This document shows, piece by piece, positions 1-8,264 of a DNA stretch of 10,233 nt. A program made the translations under genes and the position numbers. The notes under the pieces were generated by a model. It searched no databases and was not told where the DNA came from. It saw nothing but the letters and a program-made list of their open reading frames with translations. Each line of letters opens with the position of its first letter. Within the stretch, counting starts at the first letter, position 1. Origin of the DNA: Alphaproteobacteria bacterium (GTDB lineage: Bacteria > Pseudomonadota > Alphaproteobacteria > Sphingomonadales > Sphingomonadaceae); NCBI GenBank assembly GCA_005882415.1, contig VBAE01000263.1, positions 1 to 10,233 of the forward strand. Direction: 5' to 3'.

Positions 1-1636
1 GTCCGGATCGAATTGGAAAGCCCGTTCGTGGAGCTGAAGTGGGGCACCTATTTGTTCGTGCCCTCTATGGCGGCGATCGAGGCGATCGCGCGGCTGTCGC
101 CGGTGAAGCAGGATCAGGAGCAGGCGCGGCTCCAGGGGGCGCAGGTGCGGCGCGGCCGGCAGATCATTGCCAGGCTCCAGGCGCTCGCTGCGACCGGCGA
201 CGAGGGACTGGTTGCGGCGGCCCGGGGATGGAAGGCCTGCATCGAGGATTTCCGATCCAAGGACCCTGCCGAAAAAGCCGACGGACCCGCCGTCTGGGCG
301 GCGATCCGCGCCCGTCACGGCGGCGTCCTGCGGGTTCCCTACGGCGAGGTCGGGCGCGGCAAGCCTCCTCCCGAGGTGGTGCTGGTGGCGAGCAAGGAGC
401 TTGTCATGCGCGTCTTCCGCAACCCGCACGACAATTATTCGATGTGCGGGCAGATGGCGCGGATGGAGCAATCCTTCGGGCCGATCTTCCTGGGGCTCGA
501 CAGGGGCGACGAATATGAGGCCAAGGCCGCGATCAAAGGCCCTATCTACCAAATTCCGGAGCCCCTCGCCTTTCAGGTGGCCTACGGAGCGGCGACCGAG
601 GTGCTGAACGCGGCTTTCGCGCTGTTCGAACAGGCGCATTTCCCTCCCGACCCACCGAACGACGTCGGGCTGTGGGGCGAGATGGACCTTCGGCGGGACT
701 TCATCACTCCGGTTCTCGCAATCGTCTGCAATCAGTGGTTCGGAATCCCCGACACGCTTCCGGGCGACGGGGCCGGGCAGGCCGAGGGAGCGGACGACCC
801 GATCAAGGACCATTGCAAGCCGCCGGCCAATCATGTCGATCCCGGCGGCTGGAATTGGGAGGCCGAGCGCAAGCCGCGTTGCCCGGGCGATTTTCTCGCG
901 ACCTCACGCTACTGCTTCTATCCGGATCCGGTGCCGAGGGTGCAGGCCTATGGCAAGGCCCATGGCCGGCGCCTGCGGAAGGCGGTGCGCGCGCATTTCA
1001 AGGAAAAGACCAGTCCGCAAGCCTATATCGCAGCCCTGCTGACCGCTCAGTTCGGGGACGACAAGGACGAGATCGCGCGGACTCTGATCGGAGTCATGAC
1101 CGGCTTCCTGCCGCCGACCGACGCGACGCTTCGCTGGACCCTCTACGAATGGTTCGAGGAGAAGTTGTTCTGGCGCCTGCAGCAGGACCTGATCCGGGCG
1201 GCGCCGGTGCAATCGGCCGAGGAGGCTGCGAACCCGGACGGGAAGAGCCGCTTATGGGCGGGCGAAGGCGGCCCTGGAGGAGCCGCTGAAACGGGCCATG
1301 CAGAAGCGCCCGTCGCCGGACATGCTGTGGCGCACCTCGGTCAAGAACCACAAGCTGGGCAATGTCAGGGTCGATGAGGGCGACCGCGTCTTCATCGGCA
1401 TCGTCTCGGCAATGGCTGAGGATGTCGAAGCCGGAGTCACCGATGTCGATCCGGTGTTCGGCGGCCGGCACGATCCGGAATCGGATACGGCGCCGCTCCA
1501 TGCCTGCCCCGCCTATCGCTTCGCAATCGGCACGATGCTCGGCATTCTCGGCGCGCTGATGGACCAGCATAGGGTAGAGGCGCTGCCTGCGCCGCTGCTC
1601 GTGCGGATCGGCAAGCGGCCTCAAACGCCGAGCTGA
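1..1636 (+). pseudogene. Cytochrome P450-like protein, 5'-partial and frameshifted
   Basis: The gene is already open at base 1 (four codons precede a TTG at 13), so its true start lies upstream of the window. Frame 1 reads through a P450-like body: a substrate-region segment 'FGPIFLGLDRGDEYEA' at about 475-522 and an I-helix-like stretch 'GVMTGFLPPTDATLRW' near 1090-1137. From about 1262 the homologous reading moves to frame 2 ('RAKAALEEPLKRAMQKRP', then 'VRVDEGDRVFIG') and ends with 'APLHACPAYRFAIG' and a TGA at 1634-1636. The proposed heme-ligand Cys codon is 1505-1507. If frame 1 continued alone it would stop at 1375-1377 and lose the heme loop. The break is a net +1 base somewhere in about 1225-1262, a stretch containing ccc and ggg runs, so a sequencing error is possible. 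Assignment to P450 is by motif order. The heme loop lacks the usual glycines and the K-helix reads E-P-L-K rather than ExxR, so the family member is divergent and its substrate unknown. Confidence 0.7.
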
Positions 1637-4548
1637 GCGCGGCACCGCTCGATCGCCTCGAGCTCGTGGGGGGAGCCCCGCGCCCGCGCCGATCGGAGGG
1701 CGCGGTTCAGGTAATGCGCAGGCGCCCGCGGCCAGCGGTGAGCGGAGGCCGCCCGAGCCATTGCCCGCAGCGCCATCGCCTCGCCGAGCCGGTCGTTCTT
1801 GCGCGCCCGGCGGAGCGCGCGCGCGGCGTAGCGGCACCCCTCGCGGCACCGCCCGAGCCCTATCATCATCTCCGCCAGCCAGCCGTAATTGAGCGACGTG
1901 AACTGGCCGCGGCGCTTCGCCTCGAGCCAGGCCGTCGTCTCGACGAGCGTCGAGACCGCGTCCGGATCGCAGTCGATCTCCCAGCGTGCGAACGCGCAGA
2001 TCGAGCGGCTCATCGCCACGGAATATTGGCTTCGGGCGCGTTCCGCGGCGCGCATGCCCTCGTCGGCGAGGCGCAGAGCCTGTTCGAACCGCCCCTCCCA
2101 CAGGGATACGACGGCGTGCTGGTTGAGCACCGAGACGGCGACCTCGTGCCGGAGCCCGCCGATCGACGCTAAGGCTTCCCTGAAACAAGCATCGGCCTCG
2201 GCGAAGCGGCCCATATCGCCCAGGGCAAAGGCCTTGCACGACAGCGAATAGGCGAAGCCGATCGGCGGCCTGGCGCCGGTGCGGTGGCGTCGCTTCACCT
2301 CGATCGCTTCCTCGAGCAAGATGAGCGCGGCTTCATAATCCCCGGCCGCCGCCTTCGCCTGGCCGAGCGTCGCGCGCACCTGGACGGCAAGCGGATCGTC
2401 CGGGGCGTCGCGCAGGGCAGCCAGCGCGCGCTCGCAATAGCGGATGGCGATCACCGGTTCGCCCAGGCCGTAATAGATGTAGGCAAGCCAATATTGAGCC
2501 CGGGCCGCGGCGGTGCGGTCGCGGCGCGCCCGGGCGCGCTCGAGCGCACGCTCGAAGATCGGCAGCTGGTCGCGCGAGGGATCGAAGACTCCGGCAAGGC
2601 CGAAGCTCTGGGCGATCCGGTCCCATCGTTCGGCGGCGCCTGCCTCCGCGGGGAGCCGGTCGAGCGCGGTCAGAGCGGCGCGATAATGGGCCTGGGCCCG
2701 GTCGAGCGCGGACACGGCCATCGCCTTGTCCCCGGCCAGCTCGGCGTAGAGGGCGGTCGCGGCGGCGTCGCCGCCCCCTGCGAAATGATAAGCGAGCGCT
2801 TCCACCGGCTCGTCCTCGGCCAGCTGCGCCATGTGCGCCTGAAGCGTGTGGGCGATGCTGAGATGAAGCGCCTGGCGCTCGTACAATCCGATCGAACGAT
2901 AGACGATCTCGCGGGTAAGGCCGTGCTTGAAGCGCAGCGTCCCCTCCCGCTCGCCGGGAAAGATGAAGTCCTGCTCGGCGAGGCCGGCGACGACCGGATC
3001 GCCCGAATCGCACCCGGAGATCGTCTGGAACAGCCAGGCCGGGATCGTATTGCCGATGACCGACGCGACCCGCACCAGATCGGCCTGCGCCTCCGTCAGC
3101 CGCGACAAGCGGGACTGGACCAGGACCTCCAGCCAGGACGTCGCTCCGCGCGGTCCGTGGGCCGACTCGCCGGACGCGACGGCGTGACATATTTCCTCGA
3201 TGAAGAGCGGATTGCCGCCGGAGGATTCGCATATCTCGCGGACGAGGAACGGGTCCGGCGTCGGAAGCAGCCGGGCCAGCAGCTGCGCGATCTCCGAATC
3301 GTCGAAGGGCGGCAGGCGGAGTATCTCGCGATCGCGCATCCCCACCTCGCCGGCGGATTCGGGGCGGGCGGTCATCAGGATGAACAGCGAAGGGACGTCG
3401 CGAAGCGCCGCGAGCATCGCCCGCGACGCGTCGTCGGCGGCATGCCAGTCGTCGAGCAGGAGGACGAAGGGATGCCGCCGAGCCAGCCTGGCGACGAGGG
3501 CGCGCAGAGCGGCGGCCGAGTCCGGTGCGGCATCGCCGCTCTCGAGCGACAACAGCCGAAGCCATGTCGGCAGGTGGCCCATCTGGCCCGGATCGATCTC
3601 GCGCAGCCCATCCTCGACTCGCTCGGCGGCTTCGTCCCCGGGAAGCAGCGGGCCGAGCCGGAAGATGGACCGGGCCATCTGGAGAAAGGGCTGGAGCGGC
3701 TCGCCGGTGGCGTCGCACTCGCCCCGGTGCACGATACAGCCTTGCTCGGCCGCCTGGCGGAGGAACTCTTCGGCGAGGCGGGTCTTGCCCTCGCCGGCGG
3801 GGCCCCTCAGCTCGACGAAACGGCAGGCGCCTTCGCGGACGCGGTCGAGAGTAAGGGAAAGGGCCTGAAGCTCGGACTCCCGCGCCACGAACGGCGTCAG
3901 GCCCGAGCGGCGGCTGGCGGCATAGCGGGAATGGACCGGCGACCGGCCGAATATGGCCAAAGCGGCGATCGGCTGGGAGAAGCCTTTCAGCTCGATGCGC
4001 CGGCTCGGGCCGGTGTCGAACAAATAGCGTTTCGGGCCGAGCGTCGTTTCGCTCACCAGGATCTGATCCGGGCCGCAGCGCTGGCAGAGCCGGGCCGCGA
4101 GGATGGTGGTGCGGCCTCTCAGCTCGAACCAGTCGATCGGGTAATCGCGACTCGCGAACAATATCTGTCCCGAGTGGATGCCGCTGTGAACGCTGGGTGC
4201 GATCAGCCGCCAGCGGGGCTGTTCCCTGAGTGCGCGAACCGCGTCCCGGAACTCGAGCGCGGCGTCCACGGCGCGGCGCGAGTCGTCCTCGCGTGGGGCG
4301 GGAAATCCGAAGGCGGCGAGCATTTCATCGCCGGCGGCTTCCCCGGCCCGGCCGCCATATGCCTCCACCGTCCTGCGGTAGATCGCTCTCAGGAGGTCGA
4401 TCAGCTCCGAATATTCTTCCGCCTCCAGCGTTTCGGCTATTCCGGAAGAATTCGACAGGTCGCTGAGAAGGATAGTGGCCGTCCTGCGTTGCGGTGCCGG
4501 ATGTGCTCCCGGCCCCGGACGGCGCGCTTCAGTCACGGGCTTCGCCAT
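1621..4548 (-). CDS. Class III cyclase-domain / AAA ATPase / TPR signalling protein
   Basis: A 975-residue multidomain protein. Residues about 22-200 match a class III adenylate/guanylate cyclase homology domain: 'ILLSDL' with metal Asp30, 'GEAAGDEMLAAFG' with metal Asp74, 'SGIHSG', and 'AARL' with Arg153. Residues about 218-460 form an AAA_16/STAND-type ATPase with Walker A 'GPAGEGKT' (249-256), Walker B 'FVLLLDDWH' (361-369) and the usual 'GNPLFIEEI' segment (445-453). The remainder, to 975, is Ala/Leu-rich helical repeats resembling TPRs. Proteins of this layout are usually about 1000-1100 residues, cytoplasmic, and are thought to couple ligand or partner binding to a cyclase output. Three substrate-site positions are changed (Glu70, Glu142, Ile149 where Lys, Asp and Asn are typical), so activity or nucleotide choice is uncertain. 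The ATG at 4548 is preceded by a G-rich stretch (4563-4568) at a long 14-nt spacing, and no better start is visible. The gene is divergent from a Crp-family gene, and its 3' end overlaps the P450 gene by 16 bp. Confidence 0.9.
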   Translation of the reverse strand: MAKPVTEARRPGPGAHPAPQRRTATILLSDLSNSSGIAETLEAEEYSELIDLLRAIYRRTVEAYGGRAGEAAGDEMLAAFGFPAPREDDSRRAVDAALEFRDAVRALREQPRWRLIAPSVHSGIHSGQILFASRDYPIDWFELRGRTTILAARLCQRCGPDQILVSETTLGPKRYLFDTGPSRRIELKGFSQPIAALAIFGRSPVHSRYAASRRSGLTPFVARESELQALSLTLDRVREGACRFVELRGPAGEGKTRLAEEFLRQAAEQGCIVHRGECDATGEPLQPFLQMARSIFRLGPLLPGDEAAERVEDGLREIDPGQMGHLPTWLRLLSLESGDAAPDSAAALRALVARLARRHPFVLLLDDWHAADDASRAMLAALRDVPSLFILMTARPESAGEVGMRDREILRLPPFDDSEIAQLLARLLPTPDPFLVREICESSGGNPLFIEEICHAVASGESAHGPRGATSWLEVLVQSRLSRLTEAQADLVRVASVIGNTIPAWLFQTISGCDSGDPVVAGLAEQDFIFPGEREGTLRFKHGLTREIVYRSIGLYERQALHLSIAHTLQAHMAQLAEDEPVEALAYHFAGGGDAAATALYAELAGDKAMAVSALDRAQAHYRAALTALDRLPAEAGAAERWDRIAQSFGLAGVFDPSRDQLPIFERALERARARRDRTAAARAQYWLAYIYYGLGEPVIAIRYCERALAALRDAPDDPLAVQVRATLGQAKAAAGDYEAALILLEEAIEVKRRHRTGARPPIGFAYSLSCKAFALGDMGRFAEADACFREALASIGGLRHEVAVSVLNQHAVVSLWEGRFEQALRLADEGMRAAERARSQYSVAMSRSICAFARWEIDCDPDAVSTLVETTAWLEAKRRGQFTSLNYGWLAEMMIGLGRCREGCRYAARALRRARKNDRLGEAMALRAMARAASAHRWPRAPAHYLNRALRSARARGSPHELEAIERCRAQLGV

Positions 4549-4598
4549 GAAACGCCGTCATATCCCCCACCTTCACTCCGACCTGCCGCATAATTCGC

Positions 4599-4626
4599 TT
4601 TACCGGGGGTCGCGGACAAGTAGAAT
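4599..4626 (+). promoter_or_regulatory. Candidate sigma-70 promoter of the crp-like gene
   Basis: TTTACC (4599-4604, 4/6 to TTGACA) and TAGAAT (4621-4626, 5/6 to TATAAT) are separated by 16 bp. A start near 4633 would give a leader of about 55 nt before the ATG at 4689. The surrounding 140-bp gap must also hold the promoter of the divergent cyclase gene. On the minus strand TTGTCC and AATTAT lie 18 bp apart, a weaker candidate overlapping this one. No TGTGA/TCACA Crp-type half-sites were found in the gap. This is inference from consensus only. Confidence 0.4.
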
Positions 4627-4679
4627 CGCGTGGGGGGACTGGTTCGATCGGGCAACGGGCCCAAGCGATCGCCGGCCGC

Positions 4680-4684
4680 AGGGA
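4680..4684 (+). promoter_or_regulatory. Ribosome binding site of the crp-like gene
   Basis: AGGGA lies 4 nt upstream of the ATG at 4689. The spacing is short but this is the only purine-rich site nearby, and it supports 4689 over the next in-frame ATG at 4722. Confidence 0.5.
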
Positions 4685-4688
4685 CGAG

Positions 4689-5396
4689 ATGAACAACTCA
4701 CGCGGTGCAGTTCCGCCGGCTATGCAGGCGCTTCCGGCCCGGCTTCGAGAGACACTATGGGAAAACGCCACCGTTTTCCGGAGCAATGCCGGCCGGGCGC
4801 TCGTTTCACAGGGGGCGACCTCCACCAACGTCTATGTCGTCCTAGTCGGCCGGCTCCACGTCATGCTTTTTTCGGCGGCCGGGCGGGAGATCATCCTTCG
4901 CGACCTGGCCGAAGGCGAGCTGTTCGGCGAATTGTCTGCGATCGACGGCCAGCCTCGGTCGACGACGATCGTCGCCTTGTCCGACTGCACGGTGGCGAGC
5001 GTCGGCGCCGCCGCTTTCAGGTCGGCCGTGAGCGAGGATCCGGAGGCGGCGCAGTGGCTGGCGCGGCGCCTCAGCCTCCAGATTCGGGACCTGACCGACA
5101 GGCTGTTCGAGCGCAGCGCGCTTCGGGTCCGCAGCCGCCTCCACTGTGAATTGTTGCGCCGCTGCGTGGCGGCACCGGCGCCTGGAGCACGGGTGTTGAT
5201 CGAGCCATCGCCGACCCATGCCGAGCTGGCTTCGTGCATCGGCACCCATCGCGAGGCGGTGACCCGGGAATTCACCTATCTCGCCGAGCGCGGGATCGTG
5301 CGCCAGGAGCGGCGCAAGATCATTATCGAGGATTCGAGCGCATTGGCAGCGCTGGTTCGCGCTGCCGTCGGCGATGCCCTTATCGACGTGGATTGA
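4689..5396 (+). CDS. Crp/Fnr-family transcriptional regulator
   Basis: A 235-residue DNA-binding regulator. Residues about 20-135 form a cyclic-nucleotide-binding beta-roll, with the phosphate-binding cassette 'FGELSAIDGQPRSTTIVA' at 79-96. Glu81, Arg90 and Ser91 line up with E. coli CRP Glu72, Arg82 and Ser83, which contact cAMP, so nucleotide binding is plausible. A long helix (about 118-150) would be the dimer interface. A winged HTH follows (about 173-215), with recognition helix 'GTHREAVTREFTYL' at 185-198. Its R-E-x-V-x-R pattern is the one that reads TGTGA in E. coli CRP. There are no FNR-type N-terminal cysteines, so oxygen sensing through an Fe-S cluster is unlikely. The gene is divergent from the cyclase-domain gene and convergent with the dehydrogenase gene. 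It may respond to the nucleotide made next door or regulate neighbouring genes; both are inference. Confidence 0.92.
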   Translation: MNNSRGAVPPAMQALPARLRETLWENATVFRSNAGRALVSQGATSTNVYVVLVGRLHVMLFSAAGREIILRDLAEGELFGELSAIDGQPRSTTIVALSDCTVASVGAAAFRSAVSEDPEAAQWLARRLSLQIRDLTDRLFERSALRVRSRLHCELLRRCVAAPAPGARVLIEPSPTHAELASCIGTHREAVTREFTYLAERGIVRQERRKIIIEDSSALAALVRAAVGDALIDVD

Positions 5397-5523
5397 GACT
5401 TCCGGCGGCGGCGCCGCTTGTGCGAACGCCCGTTCCCGCAGACTGGCTGGCGCGGCGGGGAGTGATCGCGGCAGAAGTCAAATATTCAACGGGCGGGAGC
5501 AGAGTTGCGTTTCAGCCGTGGGC

Positions 5524-6702
5524 TCACGACTCCCGTGGAACCCGGCGCACGTGGCGGCGTGCAAGGTGGGCGACATCGTTGATTCCCGCCAGCGTCAGGG
5601 TCCGCACGAATTCCTGCCGGAGCAGGGTCAAGGCGCGGTCGACACCGGCTTCTCCGCCGGCAGCAAGGCCGTAAAGGTAAGGCCGTCCGACCGAGCAGGC
5701 AGTGGCGCCAAGAGCACGAGCCTTTACGATGTCCGACCCGCGCCGGATGCCGCCGTCGCAGATAACGTCCGGACCGTCCCCGAGCATGTCGCGCACCGCC
5801 GCGATCTGGTCGATTGGAGCCGGAGCGCCGTCGAGCTGGCGGCCGCCATGGTTCGAGACCATCACGCCGGTCGCCCCCGAGGCGATCGCGCGCTTCGCAT
5901 CCTCCGGCGTCATCAGTCCCTTGATGGCAAGCGGGCCGCCCCACTCACGCGCAAGCCACTCGACATCCGCCCATGTGAGGCTCGGGTCGAACTGGGCGCC
6001 GATATAGTCGAACAGGCTCATCGGGCCCGCGGCCAGCGCATCCACCCGGTGGCTGACATTGGCGAAGTCGAACCTCGAACCGCGCAGCGCCGGGATGGAC
6101 CAGGAGGGATGGGCCGCGAAGCTGAGCATCGACCGCAAGGTCAGCCGCGGCGGCAGCGACAGCCCGTTCACCCGGTCCCGCTCCCGATTTCCGGCCACCG
6201 GCGTGTCGACGGTCAGCGCCAGTCCATGGAAGCCGGCAGCCTTGCAGCGCGCCACGAACTCGGCGGTGAGGCCGCGATCCTTGAAGATGTAGATCTGGAA
6301 GACCTTGGGCCCGCCGAATGACTGGGCGAGCGCCTCCAGCCGGGTCGTGCCGAGCGTGGAAAGGCTGTACAGCAAGCCATGCTTCGCCGCCGCCCGCGCG
6401 ACCGCCAGCTCGGCGTCTCCATGGAACATGCGAGTGAGCCCGGTCGGGGAGAGCATCAGCGGCCAGTCGACGGGCTGTCCGAACAAGGTGGCCGCCGTCC
6501 TGATGCTCGACACGTCGGTGAGCACATCCGGCACGATCTCGTAGTTCGAAAAGGCCGACATGTTCCGCTCGAGGGTCACCTCGTCGTCCGCGCCGCCGTC
6601 GATATAGTCGAAGATCGGGCGTGGAAGGCGCCTGCGCGCCAGCTTGCGCAGGTCGGCGATGTTGTTGGCGCGGCCCAGCTGCCTTGTCGTGCCCAGTTGC
6701 AT
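5524..6702 (-). CDS. FMN-dependent alpha-hydroxy-acid dehydrogenase (lactate/mandelate type)
   Basis: A 392-residue member of the FMN-dependent alpha-hydroxy-acid dehydrogenase/oxidase family, which oxidises 2-hydroxy acids to 2-oxo acids. Visible family motifs are 'FDYIDGGADDE' (31-41, Tyr33), 'LSPTGLTRMFH' (84-94), 'QIYIF' (Gln136, Tyr138), 'TVDTPVAGNRERD' (164-176), 'IKGL' (Lys261), 'SNHGGRQLDG' (283-292, catalytic His285 and substrate-binding Arg288), and 'DGGIRRGSDIVKA' for FMN phosphate binding. Length and motif order are complete. The 'SPTGL', 'GNRERD' and 'HPSWS' segments look closer to mandelate/L-lactate dehydrogenases than to plant glycolate oxidase, but the substrate cannot be fixed. 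There is no signal peptide, so it is cytoplasmic or membrane-associated. AGGGA at 6709-6713 lies 6 nt before the ATG at 6702 and supports this start. It is divergent from the esterase-SDR genes, so it may act on a hydroxy acid released by them. Confidence 0.92.
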   Translation of the reverse strand: MQLGTTRQLGRANNIADLRKLARRRLPRPIFDYIDGGADDEVTLERNMSAFSNYEIVPDVLTDVSSIRTAATLFGQPVDWPLMLSPTGLTRMFHGDAELAVARAAAKHGLLYSLSTLGTTRLEALAQSFGGPKVFQIYIFKDRGLTAEFVARCKAAGFHGLALTVDTPVAGNRERDRVNGLSLPPRLTLRSMLSFAAHPSWSIPALRGSRFDFANVSHRVDALAAGPMSLFDYIGAQFDPSLTWADVEWLAREWGGPLAIKGLMTPEDAKRAIASGATGVMVSNHGGRQLDGAPAPIDQIAAVRDMLGDGPDVICDGGIRRGSDIVKARALGATACSVGRPYLYGLAAGGEAGVDRALTLLRQEFVRTLTLAGINDVAHLARRHVRRVPRES

Positions 6703-6708
6703 CGGCAG

Positions 6709-6713
6709 TCCCT
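6709..6713 (-). promoter_or_regulatory. Ribosome binding site of the hydroxy-acid dehydrogenase
   Basis: AGGGA on the minus strand, 6 nt before the ATG at 6702. It fixes the start used here. The 124-bp divergent gap (6703-6826) must carry promoters for both sides, but no convincing -35/-10 pair was found on either strand. Confidence 0.55.
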
Positions 6714-6826
6714 AGCGGATGCGCACCTTGGCCGACAGAGAGCTGGAGCATCCGGCAAAGAGAATGGGCGGCGCTGCATAGCTGAAGCGCTTGGGGGGCG
6801 CCCGCTTGCTCGGCTAGACAGATAGG

Positions 6827-8252
6827 ATGGAGCATCAAGAGCAAACCGAGCGGTCCATTGAGCGAACCGTCCGATCCGGCAGGTTGCTCGGATCGTGCAC
6901 CGGCGGAATCTGCCGGTTTCTCGGGATCCCTTATGCGGAGGCTCCTGCCGGCGAGAACCGGTTCCGGGAGCCGAGGCCCCGACAGCCCTGGGACGGTATT
7001 TTCGACGCGACCCAGGCGGGGCCCAGCGCGCCCTACGAGATCAAGGACTTTCCGGGCGTCGATATCGTCCCGCTCGTCGGCAGCGGCGGCAGCCGCGATC
7101 CCGACTATCTGCGGCTCAACATCTGGTCTCCGGAAAATGGGGAGGGCCGCCCGGTCCTGGTGTGGATCCACGGCGGTGGCTTCGTCCTCGGGAGCAAGGA
7201 CGCGGCGGTCCATGAGGGAAGCGCGTTCGCGCGCTCGGGCCTGGTCTGCGTCGCCGTCAACTACCGGCTGGGCATTGACGGATTCCTTCCGATCCCGGGC
7301 GTGCCGACCAATCTCGGCCTGCGGCGGTGAGTCCGCCGGCGCGATGGCGATCGCCGACCTCATCACCTCTCCCCTTGCCAAGGGCCTGTTCCGGCGGGCC
7401 ATCGTCCAGAGCGGCCATGGTGGAATGGTGCGGGACATCGGCGTCGCACAGCGGCTGGTCCGCAAGCTCGCGCGCCTGCTCAAGATCGCGCCGGACGAGC
7501 AGGGCTTTCGCTCGGTCGACTTCGACCGCTCCTGGGCGGCCATGCAGAAGCTCGCAAAGCCGTTGACCCGCCTCGACCTTCGAAACCCAGACGGGATCGA
7601 GCCCGTCTATGGCATCAGCCGCTTCGTCCCCGTCTACGGCGACGACGTGCTGCCCGTAATGCCCCTCGAGGCGCTTGGCGGCGGCGCGGGCGCGGAGGTC
7701 GACCTGCTCATTGGAACCAACAGCGAGGAAATGAACCTCTACTTCGTTCCCACCAAGGTGAAGGACAAGCTGCCGGGCTTCCTTGCCAAATGGCTGCTCG
7801 GCAAGTCGCATCCGGCCGCGAGGAAGCTGCTGAAAAGCTATGGCCTGGGTGAGCGCGGCAAGCGAGCCGGAGCGGTCTTCACCGAGGCGCTTACCGACCT
7901 CGCGTTCCGATGGCCGGCACGGCGCTTCGCGGAGGAGCACCGCGGTTCCACCCATGTCTATGAATTCGACTGGCGCTCGCCGCGCTTCGACGGCGCGCTT
8001 GGCGCCGCCCACGGCATGGAGGTCGCCTTCGTGTTCAAGACGCTGGAGACGGTCAGCGGCCCCACGGGCCTGGTGGGTGAAGATCCGCCGGCTGAGCTGG
8101 CCGATCGGATCCACGACATCTGGGTGCGGTTCGCGCGCGACGGCAGCCTTCCCTGGCCGAAATTCGATCGCGTGAACCGCAACGTCCATCACCTGGCGGC
8201 GGACCGGACCATCCAAGAGGCCGTCATGCCGGCCGCCCCGTTCCTGCCTTAA
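6827..8252 (+). pseudogene. Type-B carboxylesterase broken by an internal deletion
   Basis: The reading frame from the ATG at 6827 encodes the N-terminal half of a carboxylesterase type B: 'FLGIPYAEAP' (31-40), the oxyanion 'HGGG' (115-118), 'NYRLG' (145-149) and 'TNLGL'. It then hits a TGA at 7328-7330. Homology resumes in another frame at GGT 7326 with 'GESAGAMAIADL' and runs to a TAA at 8250-8252. The catalytic Ser (codon 7332-7334), Glu (7728-7730) and His (8010-8012) are all still encoded. The block normally joining NxGL to GESAG (about 27 residues carrying DQ, ALxWV, NI and FGGDP) is absent. Comparing with family spacing, about 77 bp are missing, a size that also explains the frame change. 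The product would lack the nucleophile strand region, so the gene is probably inactive. An intact version would be about 500 residues. It carries no obvious signal peptide. The start has only AGG directly before the ATG. The SDR gene follows 12 bp downstream. Confidence 0.85.
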
Positions 8253-8257
8253 AAGGA
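8251..8257 (+). promoter_or_regulatory. Ribosome binding site deciding the GTG start of the SDR
   Basis: AAAAGGA lies 7 nt before the GTG at 8265 and overlaps the esterase stop codon. It supports a GTG start and translational linkage of the two genes in one transcript. Confidence 0.75.
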
Positions 8258-8264
8258 CGGGCCG

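Noticed and set aside
2284..4593. A 769-codon open frame on the + strand opposite the cyclase gene
   Set aside because: It is composition-driven antisense openness in GC-rich DNA. It has no recognisable domain, and the opposite strand has clear cyclase and ATPase motifs.
4642..4671. Two CGATCG sequences flanking the region before the crp-like gene, as an operator
   Set aside because: CGATCG is very common in this GC-rich DNA and the flanks do not form a convincing symmetric site.
5404..5418. GC-rich hairpin after the crp-like gene as a terminator
   Set aside because: The stem is only 5 bp with a 3-nt loop and only two T residues follow. The rest of the gap 5397-5523 shows no better terminator.
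6791..6820. TTGGGG and TAGACA as a promoter for the esterase
   Set aside because: Each matches the consensus at only 3 of 6 positions and the spacing is 18 bp, too weak to claim.
6858..7325. Esterase second frame starting at 6858 as an independent protein
   Set aside because: Before 7326 this frame encodes no esterase-like sequence; homology begins only at GGT 7326, so the upstream part is a shadow of the N-terminal half.
5945..7543. A 532-codon minus-strand open frame across the dehydrogenase 5' end and the esterase
   Set aside because: It is a shadow frame; the dehydrogenase is encoded in a different minus-strand frame with all its motifs.
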